From: an uncultured Lachnospiraceae bacterium
GTDB lineage: Bacteria > Bacillota > Clostridia > Lachnospirales > Lachnospiraceae
NCBI GenBank assembly: GCA_947626965.1
Contig: CANQUH010000021.1
Location: 1 to 33,183, forward strand
Length of the DNA stretch: 33,183 bases
Direction of reading: 5' to 3'
In this document: positions 14,758-23,424 of the stretch, in pieces
Numbering within the stretch: the stretch's first letter is position 1
Layout: each line of letters begins with the position of its first letter
Notes under the pieces: generated by a model
What the model saw: the letters and a program-made list of their open reading frames with translations, nothing else
The model's database searches: none
What the model was told of the DNA's origin: nothing
Position numbers and translations under genes: made by a program

Positions 14758-14821
14758 CAGCTTCAAAACCCGCCTGCGAGTTTTGCGCGCGGGATTCGGG
14801 GCTGCGTCAGCAGACATCTTC
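14758..14821 (+). repeat. Dispersed intergenic repeat, copy 2
   Basis: About 64 bases matching 6805-6867 with one gap, including the identical 16-mer CTGCGTCAGCAGACAT. It lies 50 bp before the histidine kinase start. Confidence 0.6.
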
Positions 14822-14871
14822 TGCTCCGAATGCCTATATTAAAATTTACCGGAAAGAAAAGAGAGATCCTT

Positions 14872-15669
14872 ATGAAAGAACAAACTTCTGTTTCCTGCAG
14901 TTCCAACTGCAGCGCCATCAAAGATCTGAACCATAACTATCATTATTTTGTATCAAAACTTTCTCACGAGATCAGAAATCCTCTGACCCTCGTATACAGT
15001 TCCCTTCAGCTTATTGAGAAAAATTACCCGGATCTTCCCGACAGTAATCTCTGGGGACAGATAAAACAGGATGTCCAGGACATCATCCTTCTTTTGAATG
15101 ATCTCTCCTCCCTCAATAACAGTTCCGTGCTGAAGCCTGCAATGCTTAACCCCGCCGATTTTTTGACCTCAGTAGCTGCCGCGTGCCGTCCTTCCATCGA
15201 ATCACAGGGAATACTGCTTTCCCTTGAAATCCCCGGGGACCTGCCGGCTGTATCGGCGGATGCGATAAAACTGAAAGAAGCGCTGATCAATCTGCTGCGC
15301 AATGCGCAGGAAGCTCTGTCTGAAGAAACAGAACATGTATCCCCCATTGACAGTTCCGCCAGAAAATCTGCCGCCGCGGACACTGGCCATCACAGGAAGA
15401 TTCTTATCTATGCAGAACATTCTGAAGATTTTATCCGCCTGCATGTCCGCGACAACGGTCCTGGCATTCCATCCGAATATCTTAATGACGTTTTTGACCC
15501 CTTTGTCACACACAAGCCTTCCGGAACAGGGCTTGGACTGAGTATCGTCAAAAATATTGCAAAGCAGCATGGAGGCAGCGTGGTCATTTCCACAAATACT
15601 TGTCCTCCTGTCACGTATACAGATGTCTGTATATCCCTGCCTTTATCTGAATCATCACCGGAAAACTGA
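14872..15669 (+). CDS. Cytoplasmic sensor-less histidine kinase
   Basis: 265 residues from ATG 14872 (AAGAGAG upstream); an in-frame ATG at 14830 overlaps the repeat element and has no site. Residues 1-20 are a short Cys-containing tail (C9, C13). The HisKA H-box SHEIRNPLTLVYSSL puts the phosphorylated His at 32. The HATPase domain is complete: N-box LINLLRNAQEAL (~140), G1 VRDNGPGIP (~206-214), F-box and G2 GTGLGLSIVKNIAKQHGG (~232-249). There is no membrane segment, PAS or HAMP domain and no response regulator next to it. This layout recalls orphan kinases that feed Spo0A or a distant regulator; that role is inference. Confidence 0.88.
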   Translation: MKEQTSVSCSSNCSAIKDLNHNYHYFVSKLSHEIRNPLTLVYSSLQLIEKNYPDLPDSNLWGQIKQDVQDIILLLNDLSSLNNSSVLKPAMLNPADFLTSVAAACRPSIESQGILLSLEIPGDLPAVSADAIKLKEALINLLRNAQEALSEETEHVSPIDSSARKSAAADTGHHRKILIYAEHSEDFIRLHVRDNGPGIPSEYLNDVFDPFVTHKPSGTGLGLSIVKNIAKQHGGSVVISTNTCPPVTYTDVCISLPLSESSPEN

Positions 15670-15789
15670 TTTTGGAAGGACTTTCAAAACACTTTTCTTC
15701 GTTAACAATTCTCAAAGCAGAATTCTGATGCAGTTTCCGCAGGCTGCGTGTCCCTTCTTCAGTCTGCGCTGCATTTTTGACTGCGTGTT

Positions 15790-16407
15790 TCACAAACGGA
15801 CCTTTTTTCTCTGCCGTCCTGTGTTCGTAAGCAGCGCCAGCAGAAACCCTGCTGCCAGGCCTCCTATATGTGCGCTGTTGTCAACCCCGGAAGAAGTCAG
15901 TCCCTCCAGAACACTAAGCGCCGCCATAAAAATCAGGCGCTGTCCTGTCAGTCCCTCGATTCTTCCCCGGTTACGCAGAACGATAAAAATCAAAGCCCCT
16001 ATTACAGCAAATACAGCCCCGGAAGCCCCCGCCGAGACCGCAAAGCTGCCGGTCCTCATATCCCACATTACAGAAAGTATATTTCCGGCAATTCCGCCTC
16101 CCAGATAGATGAGAAGATACCGGAACCTGCCCGCCAGCTGTTCAAGCGTATCTCCCAGAAATATCAGGATCAGCATGTTATTGACCAGATGATCCAGTCC
16201 AAAATGAAGAAACATACTCGTCACCAGTCTGTAATACTCCCGTCCTTCCACGACAAAAGGTGCATAGTTCGCTCCATGCCTCAGCATAAAGTCTGCATTC
16301 TCCACACTGCCCATGAAACTCAGTATCAGGAGAACCACAATGTTGATCATTACAATCACAAGATTAAACGGCTGTCTTGCTCTCAGAAAACGTTTCAGTT
16401 CTTCCAT
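15790..16407 (-). CDS. Rhomboid family intramembrane serine protease
   Basis: 205 residues with about six membrane helices. The catalytic Ser129 sits in GASGAVF (127-133) and its partner His180 in NSAHIGG in the last helix. HFGLDHLVNNM (68-78) supplies the conserved His and Asn of the oxyanion region. Rhomboids cut membrane proteins inside or near their transmembrane helix. It lies 107 bp after the FHA gene at the end of the Tad operon on the same strand, so it might share its transcript; the ribosome site is weak. Whether it processes Tad components is speculation. Confidence 0.92.
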   Translation of the reverse strand: MEELKRFLRARQPFNLVIVMINIVVLLILSFMGSVENADFMLRHGANYAPFVVEGREYYRLVTSMFLHFGLDHLVNNMLILIFLGDTLEQLAGRFRYLLIYLGGGIAGNILSVMWDMRTGSFAVSAGASGAVFAVIGALIFIVLRNRGRIEGLTGQRLIFMAALSVLEGLTSSGVDNSAHIGGLAAGFLLALLTNTGRQRKKVRL

Positions 16408-16514
16408 AACTTTTCCATCAGACTTCCCTTCCCGTCAACAGATCTGTCAATGCCATTCCTGCCATTATCGCATTCTGCGTCTCGCATGAAATAGATTTTA
16501 ACACATTTTTTTGT

Positions 16515-18179
16515 TTATCTCAACAGTTGTGTCATCTCCGATTCATCTTCTGCGACTGCTCTATAGCTGATGTTTGCAAATGCAACCCTGTCTCCGTTTC
16601 TGATCCGGACCTGTTCCCGCGGAAGCAGCTTCAGACCGTTCAGATATGTACCATTTCTGCTGTCCAGATCCATTATATAATATCCGCCCTGATGATATTC
16701 CAGCCTCGCATGTATTCTGCTGACCGCCGCTTCATCCAGTATAATATCCGCCTGATTCCTCTTTTTTCCGACGATCAGGATTTTTTCTCTTATAAAAATC
16801 TTCGGATATTTTTCCGGCTGTTCGCTGACCAGACATAATCCAGAAAATTTCTCCATATCACCAAGACACTGCGTCCTCTCCCCACAGATGCTGTTTCTTT
16901 CCTGTATGGCCCATTTCTTTTCCTGAATTTCCTGTTCTGCCTTTGGTTTTCCATTCTCCATATACCTGTGTTTTACCTGCAGTCTCTCTTCTTCCTCGTA
17001 TCCGGTTTTCATCGGCGGCATACGGTCTCTTTCATATTCATTCTTTGCCTGCATTCCGTCTTTCTTTTCGGGACCATACAGTTCCTCCCGCAGTCTCTGC
17101 ATTTCTTCCATATAGGAATCTTCTTCAAATGGGACATCCTCCCATTCCTGAACCTGTGTTTTCTTCTTCCTGCCTCCTCTTTTTTTACTCTCATTTTCCT
17201 GCTTTCTCTTCACCCGGTTTTTCCAGAACCGGTTTAAAAGTATCGAAACCGACAAAAGTATAAAAAAAAGACCTCCCGTTTCCGTAAATCCAAGCCACTG
17301 AAAATACAGAAGAATTCCCAGAACAGCCGACAAAAGAACTGTCAGGATCAAAATTGCCGGATGTACCGCCTGAAATACTCTGTTCTTTTTTTCGTCATTC
17401 TTTTTCCCGGACTCTGCTCTTTTTCTCTCTTTATGATGTACCTCATAAAAATCCTGTTCACCGGAATTTCCGCGTACAGCTCCATGGATTTCCTCTTCAC
17501 GATACCCAGTTCCGCTCCCTGCTTTCTCATGTCCTGTTTCCCTGTATCCTCTCTCTTCGTATCCTTCCCTTCCGTATCCTTCTTTCCTGTATTCCTCTTT
17601 TCCGCAGGCGGATGTGCTTCCGTTTTCCTGCCCTCTGCGATATGCTCCGGCAAGCATCTCATGCAGCGTATCAGAAAGACTGAAGTTGGGCTGAGTTGCC
17701 TTCTGGTAAAAATCATATCCCAGAGAAACCGCGTCCGGATCTTCATGATTCAGTTTTTTCAATATAAATTCCGCAAGAGGAAGAACAGAAAAACTGCTCT
17801 CTTTCACCGGCAGATAACAGATACAGATCTTCCCGGTCTGCATCTCCATATACATGTACTGCGGATCAAGCAGAATCTGGCCGGGCCGGAGAAGATATTT
17901 CCGGGCGGATTCCAGTATATCCTTTACTCCGGAAAAGATATGACGGATATCATCATTCTGAAGCTGTCTTTTCCCATACACGAGATCAACCTGCTGCATG
18001 GATGTAATTTCATAATACAGATAACAGCTTCCATCCAGTCTCCGCACCTGCATGGGAAGAAAACCCTGAATCTGATTCTGCTCCATCATACGCACGTCAT
18101 AATCTTCAGAATTTACTTCCTCCTCAGGTTCCACGACCAGATAATTTTTCTTCAGATCTGATTTATATTCTGTCTTCAC
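16515..18179 (-). CDS. DUF6382 and FHA domain membrane protein of the Tad locus
   Basis: 554 residues from a GTG at 18179 that overlaps the preceding stop (GTGA) with GGAGG 6 nt upstream. Residues 1-170 match the DUF6382 domain often joined to FHA domains in Clostridia. A Gly/Tyr/Glu-rich low-complexity region (~190-225) and a charged segment precede two membrane helices (~272-320). Another long charged, probably disordered stretch follows. Residues ~462-545 are an FHA domain with the phosphothreonine-binding signature: SRIHARLE (487-494) and DSRNGTYLNG (505-514). FHA domains read Thr phosphorylation, so it may link assembly of the apparatus to a Ser/Thr kinase; no kinase gene lies in this window. 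Confidence 0.85.
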   Translation of the reverse strand: MKTEYKSDLKKNYLVVEPEEEVNSEDYDVRMMEQNQIQGFLPMQVRRLDGSCYLYYEITSMQQVDLVYGKRQLQNDDIRHIFSGVKDILESARKYLLRPGQILLDPQYMYMEMQTGKICICYLPVKESSFSVLPLAEFILKKLNHEDPDAVSLGYDFYQKATQPNFSLSDTLHEMLAGAYRRGQENGSTSACGKEEYRKEGYGREGYEERGYRETGHEKAGSGTGYREEEIHGAVRGNSGEQDFYEVHHKERKRAESGKKNDEKKNRVFQAVHPAILILTVLLSAVLGILLYFQWLGFTETGGLFFILLSVSILLNRFWKNRVKRKQENESKKRGGRKKKTQVQEWEDVPFEEDSYMEEMQRLREELYGPEKKDGMQAKNEYERDRMPPMKTGYEEEERLQVKHRYMENGKPKAEQEIQEKKWAIQERNSICGERTQCLGDMEKFSGLCLVSEQPEKYPKIFIREKILIVGKKRNQADIILDEAAVSRIHARLEYHQGGYYIMDLDSRNGTYLNGLKLLPREQVRIRNGDRVAFANISYRAVAEDESEMTQLLR

Positions 18180-18685
18180 TCGGCACCTCCGCTGATCAGT
18201 TTTCTGACCCCTCTGATTTTCCGGATCATATCTGCCGGCTGAATCTTCTCACTGCTCCAGGATACATGGATCTGCAAATTATTGTCTGCAAAATATTCCA
18301 TTACAAACCCCGGTACCGGATAATTCCCGCTCCAGTCTGCGCTGACCTTCTTTCCTGTACCTGCCTGACCCGAAAGATTTCTGCTTCCCAGCAGCCTTTT
18401 CTGAGTCAGAGTTTTTTTCAGCTCAGAAGTCACCTGCCTCTGTTCTTCCTCTGTCGCCATATTACTGCCTGCCGACGCAATCTCACAGACAGCCGCCTGC
18501 ATAACCGCCCTGTCATGCAGATAAAAAGTACAAATCATCAAAGCCGCAAGTACAAAAAGGGTAATCGCCATCAAAAAAGAGGCCTCAACGGTATACGATG
18601 CTTTTAGCGGGCGCATTTTTCCCTTTCGCTCTTCCTTCCGAACCGGAAGTTCTCTCAATTTTTCAAAAAATCTTTTCTGTTTCAT
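18176..18685 (-). CDS. TadE-like pseudopilin
   Basis: 169 residues. A basic cytoplasmic tail (residues 1-28, KGKMRPLKAS) is followed by the class III-type prepilin region YTVEASFLMAITLFVLAALMI (31-51), with the glutamate five residues after the predicted cut that prepilin peptidases and pilin packing need. The rest is a small extracellular domain. This matches TadE/TadF minor pilins. It overlaps the FHA gene by 4 bp (GTGA), which suggests coupled translation. Confidence 0.8.
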   Translation of the reverse strand: MKQKRFFEKLRELPVRKEERKGKMRPLKASYTVEASFLMAITLFVLAALMICTFYLHDRAVMQAAVCEIASAGSNMATEEEQRQVTSELKKTLTQKRLLGSRNLSGQAGTGKKVSADWSGNYPVPGFVMEYFADNNLQIHVSWSSEKIQPADMIRKIRGVRKLISGGAE

Positions 18686-18825
18686 AATGTCATCCCCTTT
18701 CTGTCAAAACTGAATCTGCCGCTCCTTTCTGCCCGCAAGTCAATTATTTTATCTTTATTGTAAATTCACAAATTTTTCTCATTGCCGCAGGCGCGTTCAG
18801 CTTCCTGCCACAGGCACAGATCTTC

Positions 18826-19245
18826 TCACTTTAACCCCGTACAGAGTAAAAACGCAGCTGCCAGAAACGGCATTAACGGAATCTCTTTTTTGCGGTCTGC
18901 TTTGCAGAAAACACACACCCCCACAGCCCACAAAGCTGCCAGAAAGAATCCTGTCATCAGCAGTTCCATCACCGGCTCCATCCCCAGAGAAAAACCGCAC
19001 ACTGCAATTACCAGGCTATCCCCATATCCCAGCTGTTCCCGCGTCAGAAAAGAAATCATCAGACAGCAGATTCCGGGCAGCAGAGACAGCAGACAGTCCA
19101 GGATTCCCATGTCCCCTGCGGCCAGATGGCCTGCAGCCGCAAATATCACTGCAGCCGCAGCCACCCTCCGGTAAATACAATGACTTCTCAGATCTGTGCA
19201 GGTACACAGAAGAAGAAAAATTCCCGTAATAATTTTCTGATACAT
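18826..19245 (-). CDS. Second A24-family prepilin peptidase (minimal form)
   Basis: 139 residues from ATG 19245, chosen because CGGAGG lies 9 nt upstream and the start is 2 bp after the previous stop; a longer frame to 19272 has no site. Both catalytic aspartates of A24 peptidases are present: Asp18 in CTDLRSH and Asp76 in LGYGDS (G-x-G-D motif). About five to six membrane helices. It should cut leader peptides of Flp or TadE-like prepilins at the membrane. It is shorter than the promoter-proximal peptidase of the same operon and may serve different subunits. A 140-bp gap follows before the next gene. Confidence 0.85.
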   Translation of the reverse strand: MYQKIITGIFLLLCTCTDLRSHCIYRRVAAAAVIFAAAGHLAAGDMGILDCLLSLLPGICCLMISFLTREQLGYGDSLVIAVCGFSLGMEPVMELLMTGFFLAALWAVGVCVFCKADRKKEIPLMPFLAAAFLLCTGLK

Positions 19246-19247
19246 AT

Positions 19248-20210
19248 TTATGTACCTCCGCACTTTGAACACGCCCTCATATGTCCCGCTTCTTCTCTGG
19301 TAACTTCCCGGACTGTCCGTTTCAGTCCGCTGCAGGTTAACGAGGAATGATACCTGTCGCCTTCATTTGTGATATAGACGCTCCCTCCGGTTCCGCCTCC
19401 GCATCTTTCACATGCGTGATATTTTCCTCCCCCATTGTTTCGAAGTCTGCCAAGCATATCGCGGTCCACCTCCCGGATCGATAATTTCAGATGTGTACAT
19501 TCCGGATTTTCATGATAAACACTGCCTGTCTCTGTAACGTACACTATCTCTTCGCCCGCACTCTTCTCCCTGCTGCCTGTCCCGTCCTGACCGGCAAGTC
19601 TTCCTGTCCATGCACGTACATTGGCCCTCTGCAGGAAAAAATACCCAGGAAGCCTGATAATCTGAAACGGCGACCTGATCTGATACGTCATCACCAGATC
19701 TATCATCTGCCCATCTGAGAGAAAGGAAGACAACGCCATATTCGCGTTCTTGATATTCTGAGTATTCCCCGCCATACTCATGACATGATTGTGAGCCCAG
19801 GCAGAGGAAAGAGCGCTGACCGCTATTCCCGGCGACTGCTCTGCATCCTCAGGATATTCATACAGATAAGCTGCCGCAGCCATCTGCTTTCCTGCATCCG
19901 TCAGTCCCCCCGCTAGCCTGACCGCCGTATCCATGGCTCTGCAATACTGCATGGCCGTAATCATGCAAAAGATAAACAGCGGAAGTATCATTGCCGCCTC
20001 CACGGTAAGCGCTCCCCGAAGCGGAGCAAAAAAGGATGCTCCTGATCTGCGCAGCTTTTTCCAGATGCAGAGTAAAGGAGAGAGCATTTCCTTTCTTGTG
20101 GGATTTTTTCCCGGATATACAGATTTGTAGACATTACAGATATTGTGGGTATTGTTTTTTTTCGGAGCCAGTGCAAAACTCCAGTTTTTATTTCTGCGCA
20201 TCAGAAACAT
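19248..20210 (-). CDS. TadE-like protein with two C-terminal H-x4-C / C-x2-C repeats
   Basis: 320 residues. The start at ATG 20210 has GGGGTG upstream but is not certain; an internal ATG (20087) would remove a 41-residue tail. Residues 66-92 form the prepilin-like segment (RGALTVEAAMILPLFIFCMITAMQY). Residues 93-210 are a TadE-type extracellular domain. Residues 223-272 and 278-319 are two related units, each with V-Y-[VI]-T-x-x-G-x-x-Y-H-x4-C ... [AC]-C-x2-C-G-G. The ligands would be H233, C238, C267, C270 and H288, C293, C314, C317. This looks like a pair of zinc-ribbon-like or disulfide-linked modules exposed on the outside. I know no function for this addition. Confidence 0.8.
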   Translation of the reverse strand: MFLMRRNKNWSFALAPKKNNTHNICNVYKSVYPGKNPTRKEMLSPLLCIWKKLRRSGASFFAPLRGALTVEAAMILPLFIFCMITAMQYCRAMDTAVRLAGGLTDAGKQMAAAAYLYEYPEDAEQSPGIAVSALSSAWAHNHVMSMAGNTQNIKNANMALSSFLSDGQMIDLVMTYQIRSPFQIIRLPGYFFLQRANVRAWTGRLAGQDGTGSREKSAGEEIVYVTETGSVYHENPECTHLKLSIREVDRDMLGRLRNNGGGKYHACERCGGGTGGSVYITNEGDRYHSSLTCSGLKRTVREVTREEAGHMRACSKCGGT

Positions 20211-20256
20211 CCGTTTTCACCCCGCTTCTTTCTTTTTTATTCATCCAAAAAATATT

Positions 20257-21783
20257 TTACTCATACAACATGCTTCCTTTCTGAGTTACTCTGACATCCT
20301 CTCCGCGAATCCCCATGACAGCCTGAGCCAGACTGAAGAACACAGGCTTTATCGTCCACTTCGTCTCCGTCTCAATTCCGACAATACAGTTTTCCGCTTT
20401 GAATTTTGATGTGACATCCTTTTCTCTGAGATTCTCCTGTACCATATCCAGCGCCCGCATCTTCTGTTTTCCTACCCCTCCGAGATTCAGAAGAATCCTG
20501 AGATAATCTCTGTACTCAAGTCCGCTTCCGCTCCCGCTTACTCCTCCTGCCAGAATATCAGAGAGATATTCCATATTCTCAAGTGTCAGTACCCACGACG
20601 CGGCCGTTTTTGACAGAGGCACTTTTCCTTTATCCAGAAGAATTCTGAGATCAATCAGACTTTCCCCGTAGGCCCATGCCAGAAGAAGCGCATGTTTCGT
20701 TGCCTCCGTCAGAGCTGGTATTCCGAGAAACCCGGTCAAGGTAAAGGCAAGCGCCCCCGCCTGACTGTTCATCGTGCCGTCTCCGGAGCAGTACAGATAG
20801 TTCATGCCTTCTCTGATCAGCAGCAGGCGGTTGACTGTATATTTCAGATTACTCTTATCGCTGTTCTTTCCTCCAAGTATGTACTCCAGCTGATAGGCAA
20901 GCTTCCCTTCCTCGTCTTCATCCGTATAATTCGGAAAATAATCCAGCAGATATTCCCGGAACATCGCGTCAGATACAATTCCGGTGTTTTCTCTTTTGAT
21001 TTTCATCGTACCTTTTCTGTTCCATGAATGAGACGGCAAAGACCATGTGGATACTGATTCCCCCGATACTGCTTTATTCCCTGTAACAATATCCAGAATG
21101 CTCCTTCTGCTCAGCTTTGCAATCTCCTTGAGGGGATTGGACCTGACTGTCGGCTGCGGCAGAGCAGCTTCTGTACCTGCTGCCTCCGCTTCAGATTCCA
21201 GCTGTTTTATCTTTTCATCCCGCACTTTTTCCGCGTCAGCCATCGCTGACTCATTTTCCTGCTTTCTTTTTTCGTATTCATCCTGCCACTTCGTAACCTT
21301 TTCTGCATCTTCCCTGTAATGCATCAGCAAGCCTGCTGCCTCCACCCCCAGATTTGCCTTTATGTAGTCCACTGCCTGCTGGTAAAAAGGTTCTCCGCTG
21401 TCATCTGTCAGCAGCGCATACTTTTTTACGCTGCTGTCATCCAGCTGCAGCTTCCAGGGGTCAAAGCACGCGGCAGAAAAGATTCCCTCTTTCGGGTCGG
21501 TATTGCATGTCAGAAATGTTTTCAGGTGACTGTTTACCTCATCTATGGAAAAAGATCCTTTCCCGTAGGAACCGTCCAGTGAAAATATCTCATAATCATC
21601 CAGCAGCTCCTTTTCAAACTCTCCAAGCACCGAAAAATTTCCCATACCCGTAATATTGGCTGTCTGCGCCTTTGCCCCCTGTACTCTGGCTGACTCCACG
21701 GCGGTACAGATCAGAGCCAGGAACAACATGCAGATCAGGCTCAGAAAAACAGTGATTGATCCTTTCTCTCTCTTTCCGCCCAT
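20257..21783 (-). CDS. TadG-like protein of the DUF5702 type
   Basis: 508 residues with AAGGAGG 6 nt before the ATG. The N-terminus KREKGSITVFLSLICMLFLALICTAVESARVQ (residues 4-35) is one membrane helix of the TadG/DUF5702 kind, followed by a large extracellular region. Residues ~165-205 are a charged coiled coil (KWQDEYEKRKQENESAMADAEKVRDEKIKQL). The C-terminal half is helical with conserved hydrophobic patches and ends near V-T-Q-K-G-S-M-L-Y-E. The family is found only beside Tad genes in Clostridia, so a role as a surface component of the pilus is inferred. No enzyme motif is visible. Confidence 0.78.
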   Translation of the reverse strand: MGGKREKGSITVFLSLICMLFLALICTAVESARVQGAKAQTANITGMGNFSVLGEFEKELLDDYEIFSLDGSYGKGSFSIDEVNSHLKTFLTCNTDPKEGIFSAACFDPWKLQLDDSSVKKYALLTDDSGEPFYQQAVDYIKANLGVEAAGLLMHYREDAEKVTKWQDEYEKRKQENESAMADAEKVRDEKIKQLESEAEAAGTEAALPQPTVRSNPLKEIAKLSRRSILDIVTGNKAVSGESVSTWSLPSHSWNRKGTMKIKRENTGIVSDAMFREYLLDYFPNYTDEDEEGKLAYQLEYILGGKNSDKSNLKYTVNRLLLIREGMNYLYCSGDGTMNSQAGALAFTLTGFLGIPALTEATKHALLLAWAYGESLIDLRILLDKGKVPLSKTAASWVLTLENMEYLSDILAGGVSGSGSGLEYRDYLRILLNLGGVGKQKMRALDMVQENLREKDVTSKFKAENCIVGIETETKWTIKPVFFSLAQAVMGIRGEDVRVTQKGSMLYE

Positions 21784-21836
21784 ATTTCCTCCTTATCGTT
21801 TTAAACGCTGCGGCGGTCTGCCTGTTCCATGTTTCC

Positions 21837-22004
21837 TTATACGCTGTTGCTCTGGCTTACAATCTTGCTGAGAATATTATTGACCAGACTGGTGAGCTGC
21901 TTCTTGAAAATCAGTACCAGGCTGATAAGGACAACGAGGATCAAAATGATCTCAACCACTCCAACGCCATCATCCTCATAAAGAAATGCTTTGAGATGGT
22001 TCAT
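21837..22004 (-). CDS. Flp-type pilin (Flp1-like)
   Basis: 55 residues, with AAGGGGGG before the ATG. A short N-terminal tail ends in DDGVGVVEIILILVVLISLVLIF (12-34). The peptidase is expected to cut after a glycine so that the glutamate becomes residue 5 or so of the mature subunit. The hydrophobic helix and a short C-terminal helix (KKQLTSLVNNILSKIV) match the size and shape of Flp pilins and the Flp1-like family. It sits between tadC and the TadG-like gene, the expected place. It is probably the major subunit. Confidence 0.88.
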   Translation of the reverse strand: MNHLKAFLYEDDGVGVVEIILILVVLISLVLIFKKQLTSLVNNILSKIVSQSNSV

Positions 22005-22065
22005 GAATTCCCCCCTTTCTTCAAAAATTTGCTTCCTGCCTTTGCATAAAGACAGAGTTTTCTTT

Positions 22066-23421
22066 CTACAGCGACAAAAATGCAGGAACCATCAGGACTA
22101 CAAGTACAATGCCAAGCATCAGCATCATTGGAAACAGAAGCTTTGTTCCGGCTTTCTCTCCCATTTTTCTGGCATTGTTTTTGCGCTCCTCAAGAGAAGC
22201 TGCCGCTTCTTTTTCCAGAAATTCCGCAAGTCCGCGCGAACCTTTTTTCAGATTCTGAGACAGATAAGAACCAAGCCGTATATATTCGGGAAGCTGGCAT
22301 CTGCGGCCAAATCTTTCATATGCTTCCGCCTCAGGTATGCCGCTTTCCATCTCATAGCAGGCCCCTGCCATCTCTTTGTAGGCATACCCTGCTTTCGCTC
22401 CCTGTTCCTTTTGATTCTGAAACGCAACTCTGGTGAAAGCTGCCCGGATTGTCAGTCCGGCTCCAATGAGCATCGCCATCTTCCACATCAGATCCGGGTA
22501 AGCTATCATCAGCTGATTTCTCCGGTCTTCCGCTTTCTGATGCACCATTCGGTCACTGCCCACGATAATACAGGCTGCAGCAAGAATCACAAGTGCCAGA
22601 ATTGTCTGCGCCATATTTTCCGGCGGCCTTTCCCAGATAATTTCCGTTCCGTCTATTTCATCCGGCAGCCGGACAGTCTCCTTGTATTTGTCCCGCTCAT
22701 CTGCCGCTTTTGCTTCCTTCTGGATTGACTTCAGAAACTTTTCTTCTGCCGACAGTTCCGGAGGAAATACTTTTGCGCAGACCATGTACTCATACTCTTT
22801 TTCACCGCAGGTCAAAACCGCCTGCAGTTCCACCAGAGTACCGTTCTCCTGTACGTTTCCGACAATACTCCCATCGTCATCCACAATACCATAGGGAACT
22901 GTGACCCATTCTGCCGCAACCGCGCCTCCCTGAAGCGTTTTCGGAAGCACAAGAGGCTGTCTGACCTCATCCAAAGATTTGTTCTCGCCGGGGAGCATTT
23001 CTTCCAGCTCTTTCACCGCCTGCTCAAACAACTCGTCCTTTCTCTTGTCTGTATACTTTCTTTCCTGTACCGTGATCTCCAGAGAATGTACCTCGTCTTC
23101 TCCTTCCACTTTCACATCCAGCTCCTCATTTCTGTCTCCCTCCCCATAACCAGGCCTCTCCAGCATCTGATCCCTGAGTCTGCGCTCAGTACCCGATTCT
23201 GTGAAAAAGCATATGCCTGCCGCAAAAATGCCGACCGCCACAGCTGTTACCGCAAATTCTATCTTTTTAATGTAGTATTCCCTGACGGCAGACTGCTTTC
23301 CCATAGACAGCGAGACCAGTTCCTGATAAAGCTCCTGATTTCCCTTTCCTGGTTTTCCAAGTTCCAGCCTGTCAACCAGGAACACTCCTATTCTTCGAAA
23401 AGGATTCCTTAATTTTTTCAA
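22066..23421 (-). CDS. tadC: TadC-like assembly platform protein with extracytoplasmic Ig-like insertion
   Basis: 451 residues, larger than typical TadC (~300). TTG start at 23421, 3 bp after the tadB stop, with GAGGTG at good distance. First helix ~50-72 (EFAVTAVAVGIFAAGICFF). Residues ~75-275 are an insertion: a Glu-rich part, then a segment (~145-215) with the pattern P-L-V-L-P ... W-V-T-V-P ... V-D-D-D-G-S-I-V-G-N-V ... V-E-L-Q-A-V-L-T-C-G-E-K-E-Y, like the atrophied bacterial Ig-like domains. A second helix (AQTILALVILAAACIIVG) then begins the TadC/GspF core, with E-x-E-A-Y-E-R-F-G-R and a last helix (LLFPMMLMLGIVLVVLMV). With TadB it forms the inner-membrane platform driven by TadA. Confidence 0.82.
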   Translation of the reverse strand: MKKLRNPFRRIGVFLVDRLELGKPGKGNQELYQELVSLSMGKQSAVREYYIKKIEFAVTAVAVGIFAAGICFFTESGTERRLRDQMLERPGYGEGDRNEELDVKVEGEDEVHSLEITVQERKYTDKRKDELFEQAVKELEEMLPGENKSLDEVRQPLVLPKTLQGGAVAAEWVTVPYGIVDDDGSIVGNVQENGTLVELQAVLTCGEKEYEYMVCAKVFPPELSAEEKFLKSIQKEAKAADERDKYKETVRLPDEIDGTEIIWERPPENMAQTILALVILAAACIIVGSDRMVHQKAEDRRNQLMIAYPDLMWKMAMLIGAGLTIRAAFTRVAFQNQKEQGAKAGYAYKEMAGACYEMESGIPEAEAYERFGRRCQLPEYIRLGSYLSQNLKKGSRGLAEFLEKEAAASLEERKNNARKMGEKAGTKLLFPMMLMLGIVLVVLMVPAFLSL

Positions 23422-23424
23422 TTT

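Noticed and set aside
19246-19272. Longer start for the second prepilin peptidase at 19272
   Set aside because: It would overlap the previous gene and has no ribosome site, while ATG 19245 has CGGAGG at ideal spacing.
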